Shown here one piece after another: positions 1 to 11,029 of a stretch of 64,000 bases of DNA (within the stretch, counting starts at the first letter, position 1; each line of letters opens with the position of its first letter). Position numbers and translations under genes: made by a program. The stretch comes from Massariosphaeria phaeospora. Lineage: Eukaryota; Ascomycota; Dothideomycetes; Pleosporales. The notes under the pieces are model-generated. The model was not told the origin of the DNA. It saw only the letters and a list, made by a program, of their open reading frames with translations, and made no database searches. The stretch lies in contig JAADJZ010000018.1 in the NCBI GenBank assembly GCA_011032825.1, positions 558,001 through 622,000 of the forward strand. The letters run 5' to 3'.

Positions 1-1379
1 TCGTTAACTGTTAAAATATCTAGGCGAAAATTTCCGTCTGCGTTAAAACACTACCTCGGCTTCGGCCCTGCGTAACATCACGAAGTGACTTGGAAGTTGG
101 GACATGACTCACAATGTGACTCACGACATCCATCAGTAGGTACCACCTAGTGGCGGCTCTCGCGCGTTCAGTCCTTCCAACCTCGCCTGTCTTCTTGTCA
201 GCGTTCTAGCCACTGTGTTCAAAGTACAGCGCCGCGACTGTTCCATCCCAAAACGTTGGCCACCGCCATGCCTTCAACTCATAGATTTCTCGTTCTCTAC
301 AAGTACGCTGGCCGCTTCTGCCTTATCGGGTGATCATAGATCGGGCGAGCCAAGTTTCTGCAACCTCTCGAGAACCATTAGTGCCTTTGTAAGATCGCAT
401 TGAAAGTCGATGAGGGTTCGTCAATGGAGTTCATCATTGGTAGCCTGCGTGGTGCCTCTGTGGCTATTTCTGTATCAGGTGTCATATTCGTAGAGCGCGC
501 CCTGTGTTGGTGCCGGAAGTCCTGTACTGGATTGGAATCCGGAGCTTAATTGCCTTCGGGTTGTCCATTGCTGGATCTGTTTGGAGCTCGCCGGCTGTCC
601 GGATTTCACAGCTGCGACCTTCGCAACCTCTTGTTCTACCTTAGCACCAAGCACCTGTGGCGCCATGATGCGGTGCTATGCATTCGCAGTGTAGTAGGAT
701 CGGGCAGCGCAAGTGATGCAAGTAGCACAAAGAGGAAAGAGGGTGGGTTGAGTGAGAGGGCGGTTGAGGTCAAGGAACGAGGTTAGGTGGGAGGACTCTT
801 TTCGGACTAGGCCCGATGCCGGGCACATCATCCCGAGGTCGATATCGGCGCTAGACTTCATTCATATCATGAGGCAATTCACGGTTCAATTAATTGATGA
901 CTGGGTATGGAGTACATGTTCAGAAGTCGAGAAGGTATTTCCGCTCAGCGATATCAATGGAAATACTTTTGGTCACTATCTCGTCGCCCCACTCTTTTGT
1001 GTGTGGGGTAGCGATAATCGAGTACCGTTACCACCTTCCACCTCGCACGGGACCTTGCCTCACTACCACGTCCTCTGACTGCCAGTCCATCCCGTCACGC
1101 TTGATCTGAGTCCAGTTCCTCGAAGACCGGCGTAGCGGAAGATTCTTCGCTCCCATCAGACCAGAAAAACCCCCCTTTGATCTCCCAGTCTAGCAAGCTA
1201 CTTCGTATACGACACAGCGGGTATGTTCATGATCCTCGCAGAACGCCTCGGACCAGAAATAGCCCCTATTGATGTGCTAAGCGCCTTGCCCTTACCCTTG
1301 CGCCGGGTACCCTTTGTTGTGCTCTTACGTTGGTCCGGATCGCCCAGATGGCGTTCGTCCCCAACGAAGTCTGCAACTG
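1..1379. other. Gene-free left edge
   Basis: No convincing coding region on either strand. The open frames here are short, lack a coherent composition and overlap one another on both strands. I see no tRNA, no simple-sequence tract and no recognisable element. Confidence 0.4.
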
Positions 1380-2507
1380 CTATCTGCTTGGTTTTTTATG
1401 TCTGTATCGACGATCTTGAACTGGATCGGAATGTGAATCTTCATCGCCTTCGGGTTCAGACGGCTCTTTCAGTTGAACCCATTTCCCTCCTCTGGCCCCT
1501 CTACGTCCACTCTTCGGTTCTCTGGTTATTGGCTGTGCTCGTTGTTCGTCTTGGGGTTCAGCTATAGACGATGCCTCATCCATACTCGATTGGGTTTGAT
1601 CGATTGCGCTTCGGGTGTCATTCTGAGGCGCGAGATCTAGTGCCTCGTCGTCGGCTTCGGCTGGGGTTGTGGCGACTGCATCCATTTGTACGGTATTGTC
1701 CTGTTCGCTATTCTCGGTAATCATTGTGTAGTCAGTATGAGATAATTCGATGGGAGCGATGTAGTTGACGGTATGGGGTGCATCGCCGGGTCGCTGATCC
1801 TCTCGTGTCACGTCATCCGCCACCATGCTGTTGCCATCCTGCCTCTTGTCTTGCGTATGCGTCGGGGTTGACAGCGGTTCATGGTCGTCACCATCTCTGT
1901 CCGAATCGGAATCGTCCCCAATTGATGATGCATCCGACGCTATAGCCAAAGAGCTATTGTTTGTTGCACTCCCTAGGTGACCAATGCGGTACAGGTTTTG
2001 TTCAAGAGCTATTATTGCGATTACTACCCCTACTTTCTTCTTGTGTTGATTAAGGGCATTTTGTTTGCCTATATTGGCCCAGGGAAATTCGTTCGAGTCA
2101 AGTTGTCCGATGAATACTCTCCTGGCATCCTTGATCGATTTGTACCAAGGTCGGAAAGTGAGCGTTGCGAGACCCTGCTGTGCTACTCGCCGGATAAACT
2201 CTGTGCTTGTTAGTAATTGGCATAATAAGTAGTCTAGCTAGTCTGACTCTTCGTAGACTTGACCCTGGGTTTCTTGACCCTCTCGGCATCCTGCCTGCGA
2301 CGCTTCTCTTCGCGCTTCCGCTTCGATGCCGCTATTTTCTTCATATTGGTTGATGCCAGGTTTGTCGGGCGTGTCTGGAGTTGGTGTTCGTCTAGCTGGC
2401 GAGACGTATACGTCGGCCAACTGGCCGGATGACGTTGGCGTCCGTTGTTGAGGAAGTCGCGACGGGCTGCCGCGGCGACGTTCGAAAATCGCTGCCCACC
2501 GACACGA
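1380..2507 (-). CDS. Partial or decayed hypothetical gene with acidic C-terminal half
   Basis: I do not recognise this protein. From 2200 down to a stop at 1380 one minus-strand frame is open for about 273 codons but has no ATG at its head. It begins with a globular-looking stretch (FIRRVAQQGL, then RPWYKSIKDARR) and continues into a very acidic, Asp/Ser/Gln-rich tail ending in a basic cluster. A candidate intron at 2263-2201 (63 nt, branch TACTAAC, acceptor CACAG) joins it in phase to a second open frame at 2507-2264. That upstream frame also lacks an ATG, so the start lies in a further exon or is lost. It could be a low-expression species-specific gene or a relic. The exon pairing is inference from splice signals only. 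Confidence 0.33.
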
Positions 2508-2635
2508 CTAATGTTCCCACTCTCTCCACGCTTATACCCCCATTCCCTCTACGCTTCTGCTCTGGATATTCATTGCATTCCCGTATAAATGCTGACGTTG
2601 AAATAGGAACGCGTCTCGCGTCTGCCCTGGTTCGT

Positions 2636-2860
2636 CCGGTCACAAGGCCCTTGTTTGTGTCTACCTCAGACGAGTACTGACGATAGGTAACTGTGTGACT
2701 GCCTTTGTTAGCGGAATGGTCTCACGGCCCTCGTTCATGTTTACCAAGAAGGAGCACTGCTCATTGGCGACTGTACTGCAACGGACTGGTCTCACTGCCC
2801 TCGTTCATGTCCACCATGAACAGGTACTGCCTGTTAGCAGCTACGTTGATTGCGGAGCGA
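2636..2860. repeat. Degenerate tandem repeat, about 70-80 bp units
   Basis: Two clear units (beginning at 2718 and 2788, period 70) share GGTCTCAC, GCCCTCGTTCATGT and CACCA/TACCA blocks, followed by a GAGCACTGC- or CAGGTACTGC-like block and GTTAGC/ATTGGC. A more diverged unit starts near 2638. Because the period is not a multiple of three, no single frame repeats the same peptide, so it is probably non-coding. Confidence 0.55.
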
Positions 2861-4368
2861 TTGATCTATGTGCAGGCATTAGGACAGTAAGCTAGAGTCT
2901 CAGCGAGCATAGTTTTAGTAAGTTGCGACTTTTCCTCTTTCCTGTGCTCCCAGCCTATTCCCTCTATTGCAGACTTTTCATATGCAGTTAGTTAAGTGTC
3001 TCTCAGCCAATGTCAAATTCAATAGCAGGACTAGGGAATAGAGAAGCAAATAAGTAAGTAACAAACATTCTCTTACTCTATAGTACATTATCTTCGTTTA
3101 CCTAAGGAAGAGGATTATGTCGTGTTTACGCGCGAGGGTGAAATTAGCATACAGCTACCTGCTTAGCTTCTGCTAGAATCAGTTAATGCGGCCTCCTTGG
3201 AAGTTCGAGCTTGCGCAGACTTCTCACCTACTCGGCCTAAACTAGGATCGCCTGAGGCTCCCTCACTGAAATATTTGAGTATGCAGAAACTTCTTATCTG
3301 TTCAGCCCACGCTGAACTGAACGATGCTCTGCCTTCTCTGTTAGCAGCAGCCATCACGTAACACAAGAACAATCTCACCTATGTCATATCTTGTCTTGTT
3401 CTGGGAGAGCTGTTTACCAGGCTCTGTTGGAGGGGAGGGTTGCTGGGACGAGCCTGACGTTGAAGACCCTCCAGCTGACGGGAGTTCTAGACACCCACGT
3501 CGGGTCGCCGGATGTCTTTCATGGACCGTCATCGCTTGTAAGAGATCTCGCGGGAAAGACACTCCGATATATCCGGACAAGAAGTCTAAGAGTTAGTTGT
3601 AGGAAGAAGAGCAGAGAAAATGGATTGGAGAACTCCTGCGCTCAAGTATACCTTAGTGGGGATTTGCCATGGGAAGGGCATCCCCAAAAGATGCAATGTA
3701 TGTTGTTCGACAAGACACGTTGACGTCTATGTACGCCCACAAAAAAGGGCGGTCTAACGAGCGTTGAACCGTGGTTGCATCATCACGTAATCTCAACCTC
3801 CCCATCGATCGTTCTCATCGCTACCTCAAGACATCTCGCCAGCATCGTAACAAAAAGGCGCGTCACAGATTCCGACGCACTGCGCTCACTTTTCCACTCG
3901 TTTTCAGTTCCGGTCGCAAGGATTCACTGGTAGCACGATGCCCGCGGAAGGTTGACCCAACGTCACAAAGAATTCTTCTGACTGTGCAAATCATAGTATG
4001 CCGCTGGTAATTTCAAACGGGACGTATATGTCACAGTCAGGACACTTCACTAATTTGGCGTTTGGAAATTAGGATGTTTTCAATTGTATCGTTCTCCCTG
4101 GGGACATTGGTACTTTCAGTCCTTCCCCTTTCCAAGAAGAGATCTTAAAGATGCAGTGCCCAAACCATATAGTTCCACGAGTAAATCAGAGTAGGTATGC
4201 ATCATCCCCGTAAATTCGTCGGAACCGAGCCGAGAAGCACCAATTTTGGCGACGGCAACTCCGTAGGCAGGTGAGTTGCACAGTCTTCGTAAAGATCTTT
4301 CTGTACTTATTAGTGGACATCATTAACACCGATATGGGGCTATAGTGACTTACTCGGAGCACGTAGCA
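2861..4368. other. Gene-free stretch, possibly transposon-derived
   Basis: No gene is supported. A minus-strand ORF of 71 codons at 3163-3378 and overlapping plus-strand ORFs at 3381-3723 are short and have no recognisable motifs. The region could be an old mobile-element fragment, but I found no terminal repeats and no reverse-transcriptase or transposase motif. Confidence 0.3.
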
Positions 4369-5150
4369 CTAAGACGTAGCTTGCTTGTCGGAGTGATCGT
4401 GATAGTCGCATATGTGGGACGCGCCGAATGTGGCCCATTCTGAAGCCCTGAACCGGTTGCCTGGCACACATTCCAATTTCCTAGTTTGTATAACGGTTTC
4501 CATCAAGAAATCGTAAGGCACATCACGATATGATGTCCAACCGTAGCGCGCAATGGCTTCGTCGACCAGGAACTTTCGGAGCTTGGATCCTGGCAGCGTG
4601 TTCGTGTAGACATAGTGAAGCACACTAGTGACAAAAACACGCTCCTGGCCCATCTTTTGGAACAGTACGTTGATGACCGTATTGCATAGTTCCAGTACAC
4701 CGCGTGCATCACCGAAAACATAGATCTGGCAGAGAAGGCTATAGCTTAGGGGGATACGTCCGTCGGAGGCAAGGCTAGTATGTAGTTTGTAGGTATAAAG
4801 CTAGCGGAAGAAGACCGTAAAGACCTCCGGATTATCCTCGTGTAAGTTGACTGTCCTCGTGGCACCTTCTTCCCAGACTTCTTTCAGTGCCGCGCGAAAG
4901 TAGGACGAGTAATCCGTGAGTAATCCGTGGTACGTGTAGAATTTTCGCTGGGTATCCCCAGTGCCCACGACCACAGTGATGATAGGGCCGTAATTGTCTC
5001 TTATGTACTGTTAACCGACGAAAACGTCATTGCATGAGAGTGTGTAACATACGGAGAGGGTGGCTCAGAAGCGTGTGGACATTTGGGAACATCGACCAGA
5101 GGCTTGACCTTCTTGACCGCCTGTTTGGCGTCGCTGCCTGCATCCGCCAT
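4369..5150 (-). pseudogene. BTB/POZ domain protein, paralog 1, interrupted by one stop codon
   Basis: First of three BTB/POZ paralogs on this strand. BTB domains mediate dimerisation and often recruit cullin-3 ligases; the role of this fungal family is unknown. Exon 1 (5150-5053, 98 nt) ends in phase 2. The intron is 53 nt (donor GTATGT, branch-like GTTAAC, acceptor AAG), and exon 2 is 4999-4369. Exon 2 reads TYHGLLTDYSSYFRAALK, matching the other two copies, but has an in-frame TAG at 4803-4801 where the paralogs carry Trp in an F-F/H-x-W context. The frame is otherwise intact for 242 codons, including the conserved C-terminal half. A TGG to TAG change is a single G-to-A step (C-to-T on the plus strand), compatible with repeat-induced or ordinary mutation. 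It is a very young pseudogene, a polymorphic null allele or a base-call error. Confidence 0.7.
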
Positions 5151-5933
5151 CTCGAGCTCTTGCGGAGGTTGGAGTCGTTGTAGGTTGGGTAAAGTCTGGT
5201 GTTTGTGTGAGAGCGGAGATCGGGTAGTTGCATAGTTTCTTGGCTGACTAAGGTAAAGGGCAAAAGAGTCTCAACTCAAAAAGGGCGGTGAAGAGGCCTG
5301 TAAAACAGTCTTGACGAGCCATGGTTTTGAGAGTGCGCTCCACATAACGAACCACCCACTCAGCTTACGCCAGAAACAAATGAGGTTTCTTGCTATGAGC
5401 TTGCGAAAACTTTCTTGAGTAATCACTCATTCCCGACAAGGACACCTCCGCCACACCAACACTTCCAATGCTCTAGATGGTGTAAGTAATTCTGGCGCGA
5501 AGCGAGAGAACTTAATATCTAGGTAGCAAAGCTCGTTGTATTTAGCACACAAGGTAATACATAAATAGAGCAGTTCGAGTGCGAGGGTGTAATCAATGCT
5601 GCTCAGTATTGGCAAAGCATTCTGTCATGGCAGTAATGCCGCACAATCAGGGATATTGTGGAAGAGATAGCAGAATCAGAACTAAAGCAGTAGAATTGAG
5701 GAGCCCGACGATCGGCAGCCTGTCACTAGCTAGAGTACCATGAGTCGCAATGCGCGTTGTGCTTCCCTCGTTCTACAAATCCTCAAGCATCTGAAGAACC
5801 ATCTGTTTCCTCGAAGTAATTTTGATCCTCAGGCGTGGGTATTGTGTAATGTCTGGTCGAAGATACCTTGTTCGTTAGTGGACTAAGTATAGTACGCAAG
5901 TAGACAGCAACCTTTACCTGTTGCAATGCACAC
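5151..5933. other. Intergenic between BTB paralogs 1 and 2
   Basis: Only short, uncharacteristic ORFs (for example 62 codons at 5427-5615, minus). Nothing is supported here. Confidence 0.4.
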
Positions 5934-6845
5934 CTACGACACTTTCTTGGGCGCTTCGGCAGAGTGTTTGTGTACATGATATTTATTGCAGAACGTATGC
6001 TTCTCCCGAGTGGCATATGCCTCCCGTGACAGGGGCACCCCACCTATGATGATCCTCTGTTCCACAGCGCTTGTTATGAGGTCGAATAGAAAGTCCCTTG
6101 GATAGGTGTCGGCCCTGGAGTTGAGCTTTGAGAAACCGAAGAAGTGCAAACCGAAATCCACAAGAAATCGTCGCAAAGCTGCATCCACTGGTGTATCGCG
6201 ATATGCTTGCTCGATGTTGAAGGCCAGCCACACCCACATCTGGAAGATTTTCGCGAAAACATTGTCGAGTGCAGCGTTAGCAAGCTCAGCAATACCTCTC
6301 CGATCGGCGAAGGCATATGTCTTGAAGAGAAGTTCGTATGACAATGGGATATCACCGTTCTTCTTTAACTCGTCTTCTGTCGGTGTGGAGGCATAGTTAA
6401 GTCTTTTGGAGAAGAGCCAGTAATGGAATGCATGGAAGACGTCCGGGTGCTCATCCGGCAGATCTACGGAATTGTCTTCCCTTTCTTGCCAACAGTTCTT
6501 CAAGGCAGCTCTGAAGTAATCCGAATGATAGGTGAGTAGGCCCTTGTAGACAAAGAAGCTCTTCTTTTCGGTGTCCTTGCCGACCGTGACTTTGACCATA
6601 GGCGCCGCGTAAGCTTCGCTGGTTTGGATCAGTTGGTGCTTTAAACTGGGTATTATTTGATCAATTTGAGTCGTTCAGTCATTGCTGACTATGTTGACTA
6701 CCCATTAATTACAAACGCAACAGAAATGATTCGCAACGATATTAAACTGGGTATAGGGCAATCTGGCGACGTACGGGGGAGGTGCGTTCCTGTTTCGCTG
6801 CACGCATTGCGGAAACTGCAGCTTCGGACGCTGCATTTCGGCCAT
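5934..6845 (-). CDS. BTB/POZ domain protein, paralog 2
   Basis: Predicted 260-residue BTB/POZ protein. Exon 2 alone, starting at an internal Met (6599), carries the BTB fold: VYKGLLTYHSDYFRAALKNC, then the FHYWLF helix and a C-terminal helical part with ADRRGIAELANAALD and a conserved tail (TFCNKYHVHKH). I extend the gene with a 71-nt exon 1 (6845-6775, starting MAEMQRPKLQ) joined through a 129-nt intron (donor GTACGT, acceptor ACCCAG) in phase 2. This is favoured because exon 1 of paralog 3 is also exactly 71 nt and all three copies split the same phase-2 position after a proline. If that exon is wrong, translation would start at 6599. The family is common in Dothideomycetes and is usually annotated only as BTB domain protein. 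Substrate and partners are unknown. Confidence 0.72.
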
Positions 6846-7016
6846 GACGCAATTCCTGAGGAAGGGTAGGGTGTGGAATGGTGCGAGGTGCGAGGTGCGT
6901 TTGAAGTAGCCAGTGCCAAATGTGGCGAATAGTTGTTCCGTGCCGTGCGGAGGCAGGCACCGGACAGGAAGTGGCGGTGAGAGGTGAGAGCAACCCAATA
7001 GCCTTGTTGTTACCGC

Positions 7017-7130
7017 CTGACAGAATTCATTGCCGATAAAGACAGGCGTTAGGCGATCCTCTTGACAGTATAGAATATTCCAGTAATAGTTAAATAGTTT
7101 ACCCCTACCTTCGCAAAGCTCTGTTGCATC
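7017..7130. repeat. Dispersed repeat fragment, copy A
   Basis: Resembles 31657-31770 over roughly 75-110 bp. Shared blocks include CTGACA-AATTC-TTGC-GAT, TAGGC-ATCCTCTTGACAGT and ATTCCA-TA. The divergence looks scattered along the length, as expected for an old or mutated mobile-element relic. The following segment (TTCGCAAAGCTC) is weakly similar to 33945-33990. Confidence 0.5.
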
Positions 7131-7421
7131 TAGCATAATCTATGATGTAAAATTTGCAGACGTAATAGACCGTAGCCACCTAGGTGCAAAGTAGCATCAG
7201 AAACCCTAGTCTAGGGTTAGAAGTTTAAATGTATTCGTAGAAATTGTGTGGAGGACCTGTATAAGTCCCTCATACAGCGAGACCGGGGACGAGCTGGTAC
7301 TTCTGAATGGCAATTGTAGTGCAAGAGAGCGGCCTGCCTCGATTGTGTATGGAACGGTTAGCTTTTTTGCTATGTTAGCTGAGTATATGTTGTCTTATAA
7401 GGGATTCACTCACCTGAGGCA

Positions 7422-7765
7422 TCATAGAAGATTTGCAGTCGGCTCTTCGTGGTTGTGATAGGCGCACAGTTGTGATCTCTTCTTTGTGGTCCAGTTGTCC
7501 CTCGACACACCTTGGCCTATCGTCACAACTTTGCTTTGGATCTCCTCATGAACGTCGAGGAGGACATCCTTGCGGGCTGCCTCCTTAGATTATTTGATAA
7601 TCGACCCCACGGCGAAATCAACCACGAGTTTTCGTAATAGGCTACCATCGGTCACACTTGCAGTAGAGGGATCGCCGCTTGGAACTCGCATTTGGCCTGC
7701 CTTGCCATGTTGACGAGGCAACGCGAGTTGGGGGTCGAGAGGCAAGTTGCTGTTGATAAACGCCT
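7422..7765 (-). pseudogene. Short coding relic with an in-frame stop
   Basis: A minus-strand frame reads through two blocks of protein-like composition: GDPSTASVTDGSLLRKLVVD ahead of a TAA at 7592-7590, and KEAARKDVLLDVHEEIQSKV plus about 30 more residues after it, ending at 7422. The Leu/Val/Glu pattern on both sides of one stop suggests a formerly continuous gene, or exons of a gene whose splice sites I cannot place. I do not recognise the family. It sits between two BTB paralogs, a decayed neighbourhood. Confidence 0.3.
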
Positions 7766-8120
7766 ACGGCTACGATGAAGCGACCAAGCGCGATTCTTCC
7801 TAGTGAAATACCAGCCAAACCTTACCTGGCTCGTAACGCTTACATATTAAGCCTGTTATCAGGCAAGCACATGGAATGAAGTGTTTACGTTTGACAGCTG
7901 GAAATGCGGAGCAAGAAGAGATGGACTAATTGTTATACGGTACTCTTCTGAATGAGATCACTAACAGCCGTACGCATTCTTCTGACGCCAGAGACTACAG
8001 CAAAGAAACTGCCACGCTCAGTGAGGTTTGAAAGGAAAGGCTGCCCTATGGCGTAACTTTTGAAACTTTTGAGTGAGGGAAGACAGCAAGTGCAGACAAG
8101 CTAGCGCCACTCCGTTCTTC

Positions 8121-8986
8121 TTATCCAGATTCGTTTTCGGGACTAAACCACTTTGTCAGTATTCGATTAATCCAGGGTCTTGATGAGGAGCCCAACAATG
8201 CAAGGACTTTCTTGTCGAGGTCGTCACATCCATGAACGTGGTACTCTGTGCAAAGATAGCCTCTCTTCCATGTCACCCAGCTGTGAGACTCATCCCGCTC
8301 GACATGAACACGCCGAGGCGCCTCATCGGTAGCTAGGAACCGAGCTAGAACGTCGGCTAGGAACTTTGCCGGATAGTACTCGCTCTCGCGCGGAAAGTCT
8401 CCAAAGCCCATATTATCAGCGCAGATATCCACCACCAGATCCCGGAGAGTGCAGCCTTGTTCAGTCATGTCGTAGAGCTCTGTGATGAAAGGCATCGGGA
8501 AGACCCAGATTTGAACCAACTTCTCGAAGAACGCGTCGATGATGTCGTTTCGGAGCGCGACGATGCGGTACTCTTCAGCGAAAAGGAACACGCGAATGAG
8601 CATGAACCAGCCTGGGCTATTGTAGCTCTGGTCGACCGGGACATTAATGGTGTTCGTTGTCATCCAAGTGAAGAAGACCGAGAACACCTCCACGTCAACT
8701 TTGTTAAGGACCAGCGAGGAGGACGAGGAAGCCCCATTGTTGTTGATCATGCCAGCGAAGACATTCGAGTGATGACACATGAGGCCATGATAGACGTGAA
8801 ATCGCTTCTGATCGTTCTTTGGTCCAACTGTCACAGCGGTAAAGTGTCCAAACGCGTCGCTGCTGTCTTGCCGTAAGTCTCGAAACGAGGATCGCAATTG
8901 GTCCGTTAAACTTACGGCGCGGCGACCGGCCTGGCCGTGTGCTTGGTCGTACAAGGGATTCTTGGAGTCGATGCGATGGCCGCCAT
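8121..8986 (-). CDS. BTB/POZ domain protein, paralog 3
   Basis: Third BTB/POZ paralog and the best-preserved one. Exon 1 is 8986-8916 (71 nt, starting MAAIASTPRIP, phase 2). The intron is 8915-8863 (53 nt, donor GTAAGT, branch-like CTTAC, acceptor GACAG with an NAGNAG alternative 3 nt on), and exon 2 is 8862-8121. The protein has about 270 residues. The BTB core is visible as FHVYHGLMCHHSNVFAGMIN and VFSVFFTWMTTNTI, followed by a helical C-terminal region (FAEEYRIVALRNDIIDAFFE) and a YLCTEYHVHG tail like that of paralog 2. An uninterrupted reading frame also runs through the intron, so a naive call would start at 8954. The spliced model is preferred because its phase, intron length and exon length match the sister genes. 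Function unknown beyond protein-protein interaction. Confidence 0.75.
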
Positions 8987-9355
8987 TGTCGATGCGCGGA
9001 GGTATGTTGATGAAGGGAAAAAGGTTGAGTGGCGACCTCGAAATTTGAGGACCGGTAACCGCGGCGGGTCGGCAGATATATATTCCGAAGACGAAGTGAA
9101 TGCGGAGAGGTTGTCATGCGACAGAGATTGAGAGTGCCGTGAAAGAGTGAAAATAATCAAGTCGCCTGTGAAACAATGACTGGACTCAAGCAAACGATCT
9201 CGCGTCGATCTCGCGACCGCCGCACTCAAGTTATTGTCGCCGTAGGAGGCATGATGTAGGAGCAGTTGTGAGTCGGAGATCCGATGCTTAGCGGGGGAGT
9301 AGTCATAGACAAGAATATACACGATAGTATAGACATGCCCTGCCACATGTGTAAC

Positions 9356-11029
9356 TTATATGTATCCATCAACTAGACCCTCAAAGTACTTTCTCGCAGT
9401 GCCAGCATCCAACCCCACAGCGATCCGGCCTTTCACCCAATCACTGTCTTGCATAGCTCTCCCTACTGTACTCTCCAAGACCCGTTGCGAGGCAGCGCTG
9501 TTTGGCTGATTCACCACTTCAAGCTTAAGGCGGCCAGTCTCGACCTCTTTCGGTCCAACAACAATTACGTGATTATACTTCTTGCTTTGAGCTTCCGCAA
9601 TTTTCTTCCCTAAAGAACGCGCTGAGGTATCAACGTCTATAGGAAGATGAATGGTGGAAAGTGGCTGAGGCTTTGCTCTCGCCGTGAAGTCCTGGGGTGA
9701 ATCAAATGATATCGGTTCTGAATCTGGAGTCCGAAGTCCAGCCAGTACAGCTTGAAGATGAGCGACATGGTCGAGAACCTTGGGATCCTGGTTGAGGGAG
9801 AGAATTATTGCTGGTCGCGGCGAGATCCAAAACGGGTATTTCCCGGCATAGTGCTCGATAAGAAGAGCCATGAAACGTTCGAGAGACCCGTAGATGGCGC
9901 GGTGCACAATAACAGGTCGGCGGTTTGCAGTGTCTAATGTTTCACCTTCCCGCGGTGGCATGTCTAACTTCAGCTCTTCGGGTGATGCCTGGTATTGCAA
10001 GTCAAAGCGTTGCGGAAGCTGGAAGTCGAGCTGTATGGTGGCTGTCTGATGCTCTTTACCGTTCGCATCCTTCAAAATGATGTCAATCTTCGGCCCATAG
10101 AAAGCACCATCTCCTTCATTGAGCGCCCACTCTCTCCCACTGTTGCCCAAAGCAGCGGTGAGCTGCTGTTCTGCACGATCCCACTCATCGACTGTTCCAA
10201 TGAAATGTTCCTCGGGACGAGTGGAGAGCAGCAGCTTGTACGGTCCCAAGCCAAATGTATCGTACACCATCCCCACAAACTTGAGAGTCTGTTCGATCTC
10301 GGATAGAATCTGGTCAGGGCGGCAGAAGATATGCGCGTCGTCTTGATGAAACCGTCTCACACGGGTCAGACCGGTCAAGGCACCTGAGATTTCGTTCCGA
10401 TGAAGCGCGCTGAAATCAGCATAACGTATCGGCAGATCTCTATAGCTCATTATATTATCCTTGAAAAGCAGGCAATGACCTGGGCAGTTCATAGGCTTCA
10501 AGCCAAACTCCTCGTCCTGACCCGTTCCTGCATTGTCGGTATGTCCAGTTGTGCCCCGGCCCTGCACACTGAACATATCTTCAGCATAGTTCTCCCAATG
10601 TCCAGAGGTTTCCCATAACGACTTCTTGTAGATAGTCGGAGTGATGACTTCTCGAAAGCCGAATTGCGGATACTGCGCACGGAGGAAGGACTGTAGTCTC
10701 TGGAAAATGTATGCCCCATTGGGAAGGAGGAGGGGTGATCCAGGGCTGAAGGGTGAGGTTATGAAGAGGTCGTGTGTCTGGGCGAGGATTCGATGGTCCG
10801 TAGGAGGCGTAGGAGGGTCGGACGTGGTGGGATTGAGCTGGGCATTCTTGTCCGAGGCTTGCGCCACAAAGTTCACCGACTTCTGTAGTCTCTGAGGCAC
10901 GGAGCAGGAACAAGATCTGAGAAAGAGCCGAGAATATGGTGGCGCATATCTAGATGTCAATTGACGTCGCCCTGCGCTTTTCACGAGAGAATTAAACGAG
11001 CGTGGAAGTGGCATCGAGACGTCTGACAT
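9356..11029 (-). CDS. MST1: Threonyl-tRNA synthetase, mitochondrial
   Basis: Class II aminoacyl-tRNA synthetase of 557 residues in one exon. It charges mitochondrial tRNA-Thr with threonine using ATP. The first roughly 60 residues are Arg/Ser/Leu-rich and nearly free of acids, as expected of a matrix targeting signal. There is no TGS or editing domain, which fits the short mitochondrial Mst1 type and not the cytosolic Ths1 type. Motif 2 is visible near residue 223 (TRVRRFHQDDAHIFC), motif 3 near residue 383 (GSLERFMALLIEHYAG) and a zinc-ligand region at MNCPGHC. The anticodon-binding domain fills the last 150 residues. Start: the ATG at 11029, with a second in-frame Met five codons later. It is divergent from the membrane-protein gene at 11480. 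Confidence 0.93.
   Translation of the reverse strand: MSDVSMPLPRSFNSLVKSAGRRQLTSRYAPPYSRLFLRSCSCSVPQRLQKSVNFVAQASDKNAQLNPTTSDPPTPPTDHRILAQTHDLFITSPFSPGSPLLLPNGAYIFQRLQSFLRAQYPQFGFREVITPTIYKKSLWETSGHWENYAEDMFSVQGRGTTGHTDNAGTGQDEEFGLKPMNCPGHCLLFKDNIMSYRDLPIRYADFSALHRNEISGALTGLTRVRRFHQDDAHIFCRPDQILSEIEQTLKFVGMVYDTFGLGPYKLLLSTRPEEHFIGTVDEWDRAEQQLTAALGNSGREWALNEGDGAFYGPKIDIILKDANGKEHQTATIQLDFQLPQRFDLQYQASPEELKLDMPPREGETLDTANRRPVIVHRAIYGSLERFMALLIEHYAGKYPFWISPRPAIILSLNQDPKVLDHVAHLQAVLAGLRTPDSEPISFDSPQDFTARAKPQPLSTIHLPIDVDTSARSLGKKIAEAQSKKYNHVIVVGPKEVETGRLKLEVVNQPNSAASQRVLESTVGRAMQDSDWVKGRIAVGLDAGTARKYFEGLVDGYI

Noticed and set aside
3163..3596. Possible LTR retrotransposon edge
   Set aside because: A few ORFs and a repeat-like look, but no paired terminal repeats, primer-binding site or polymerase motif in the window.
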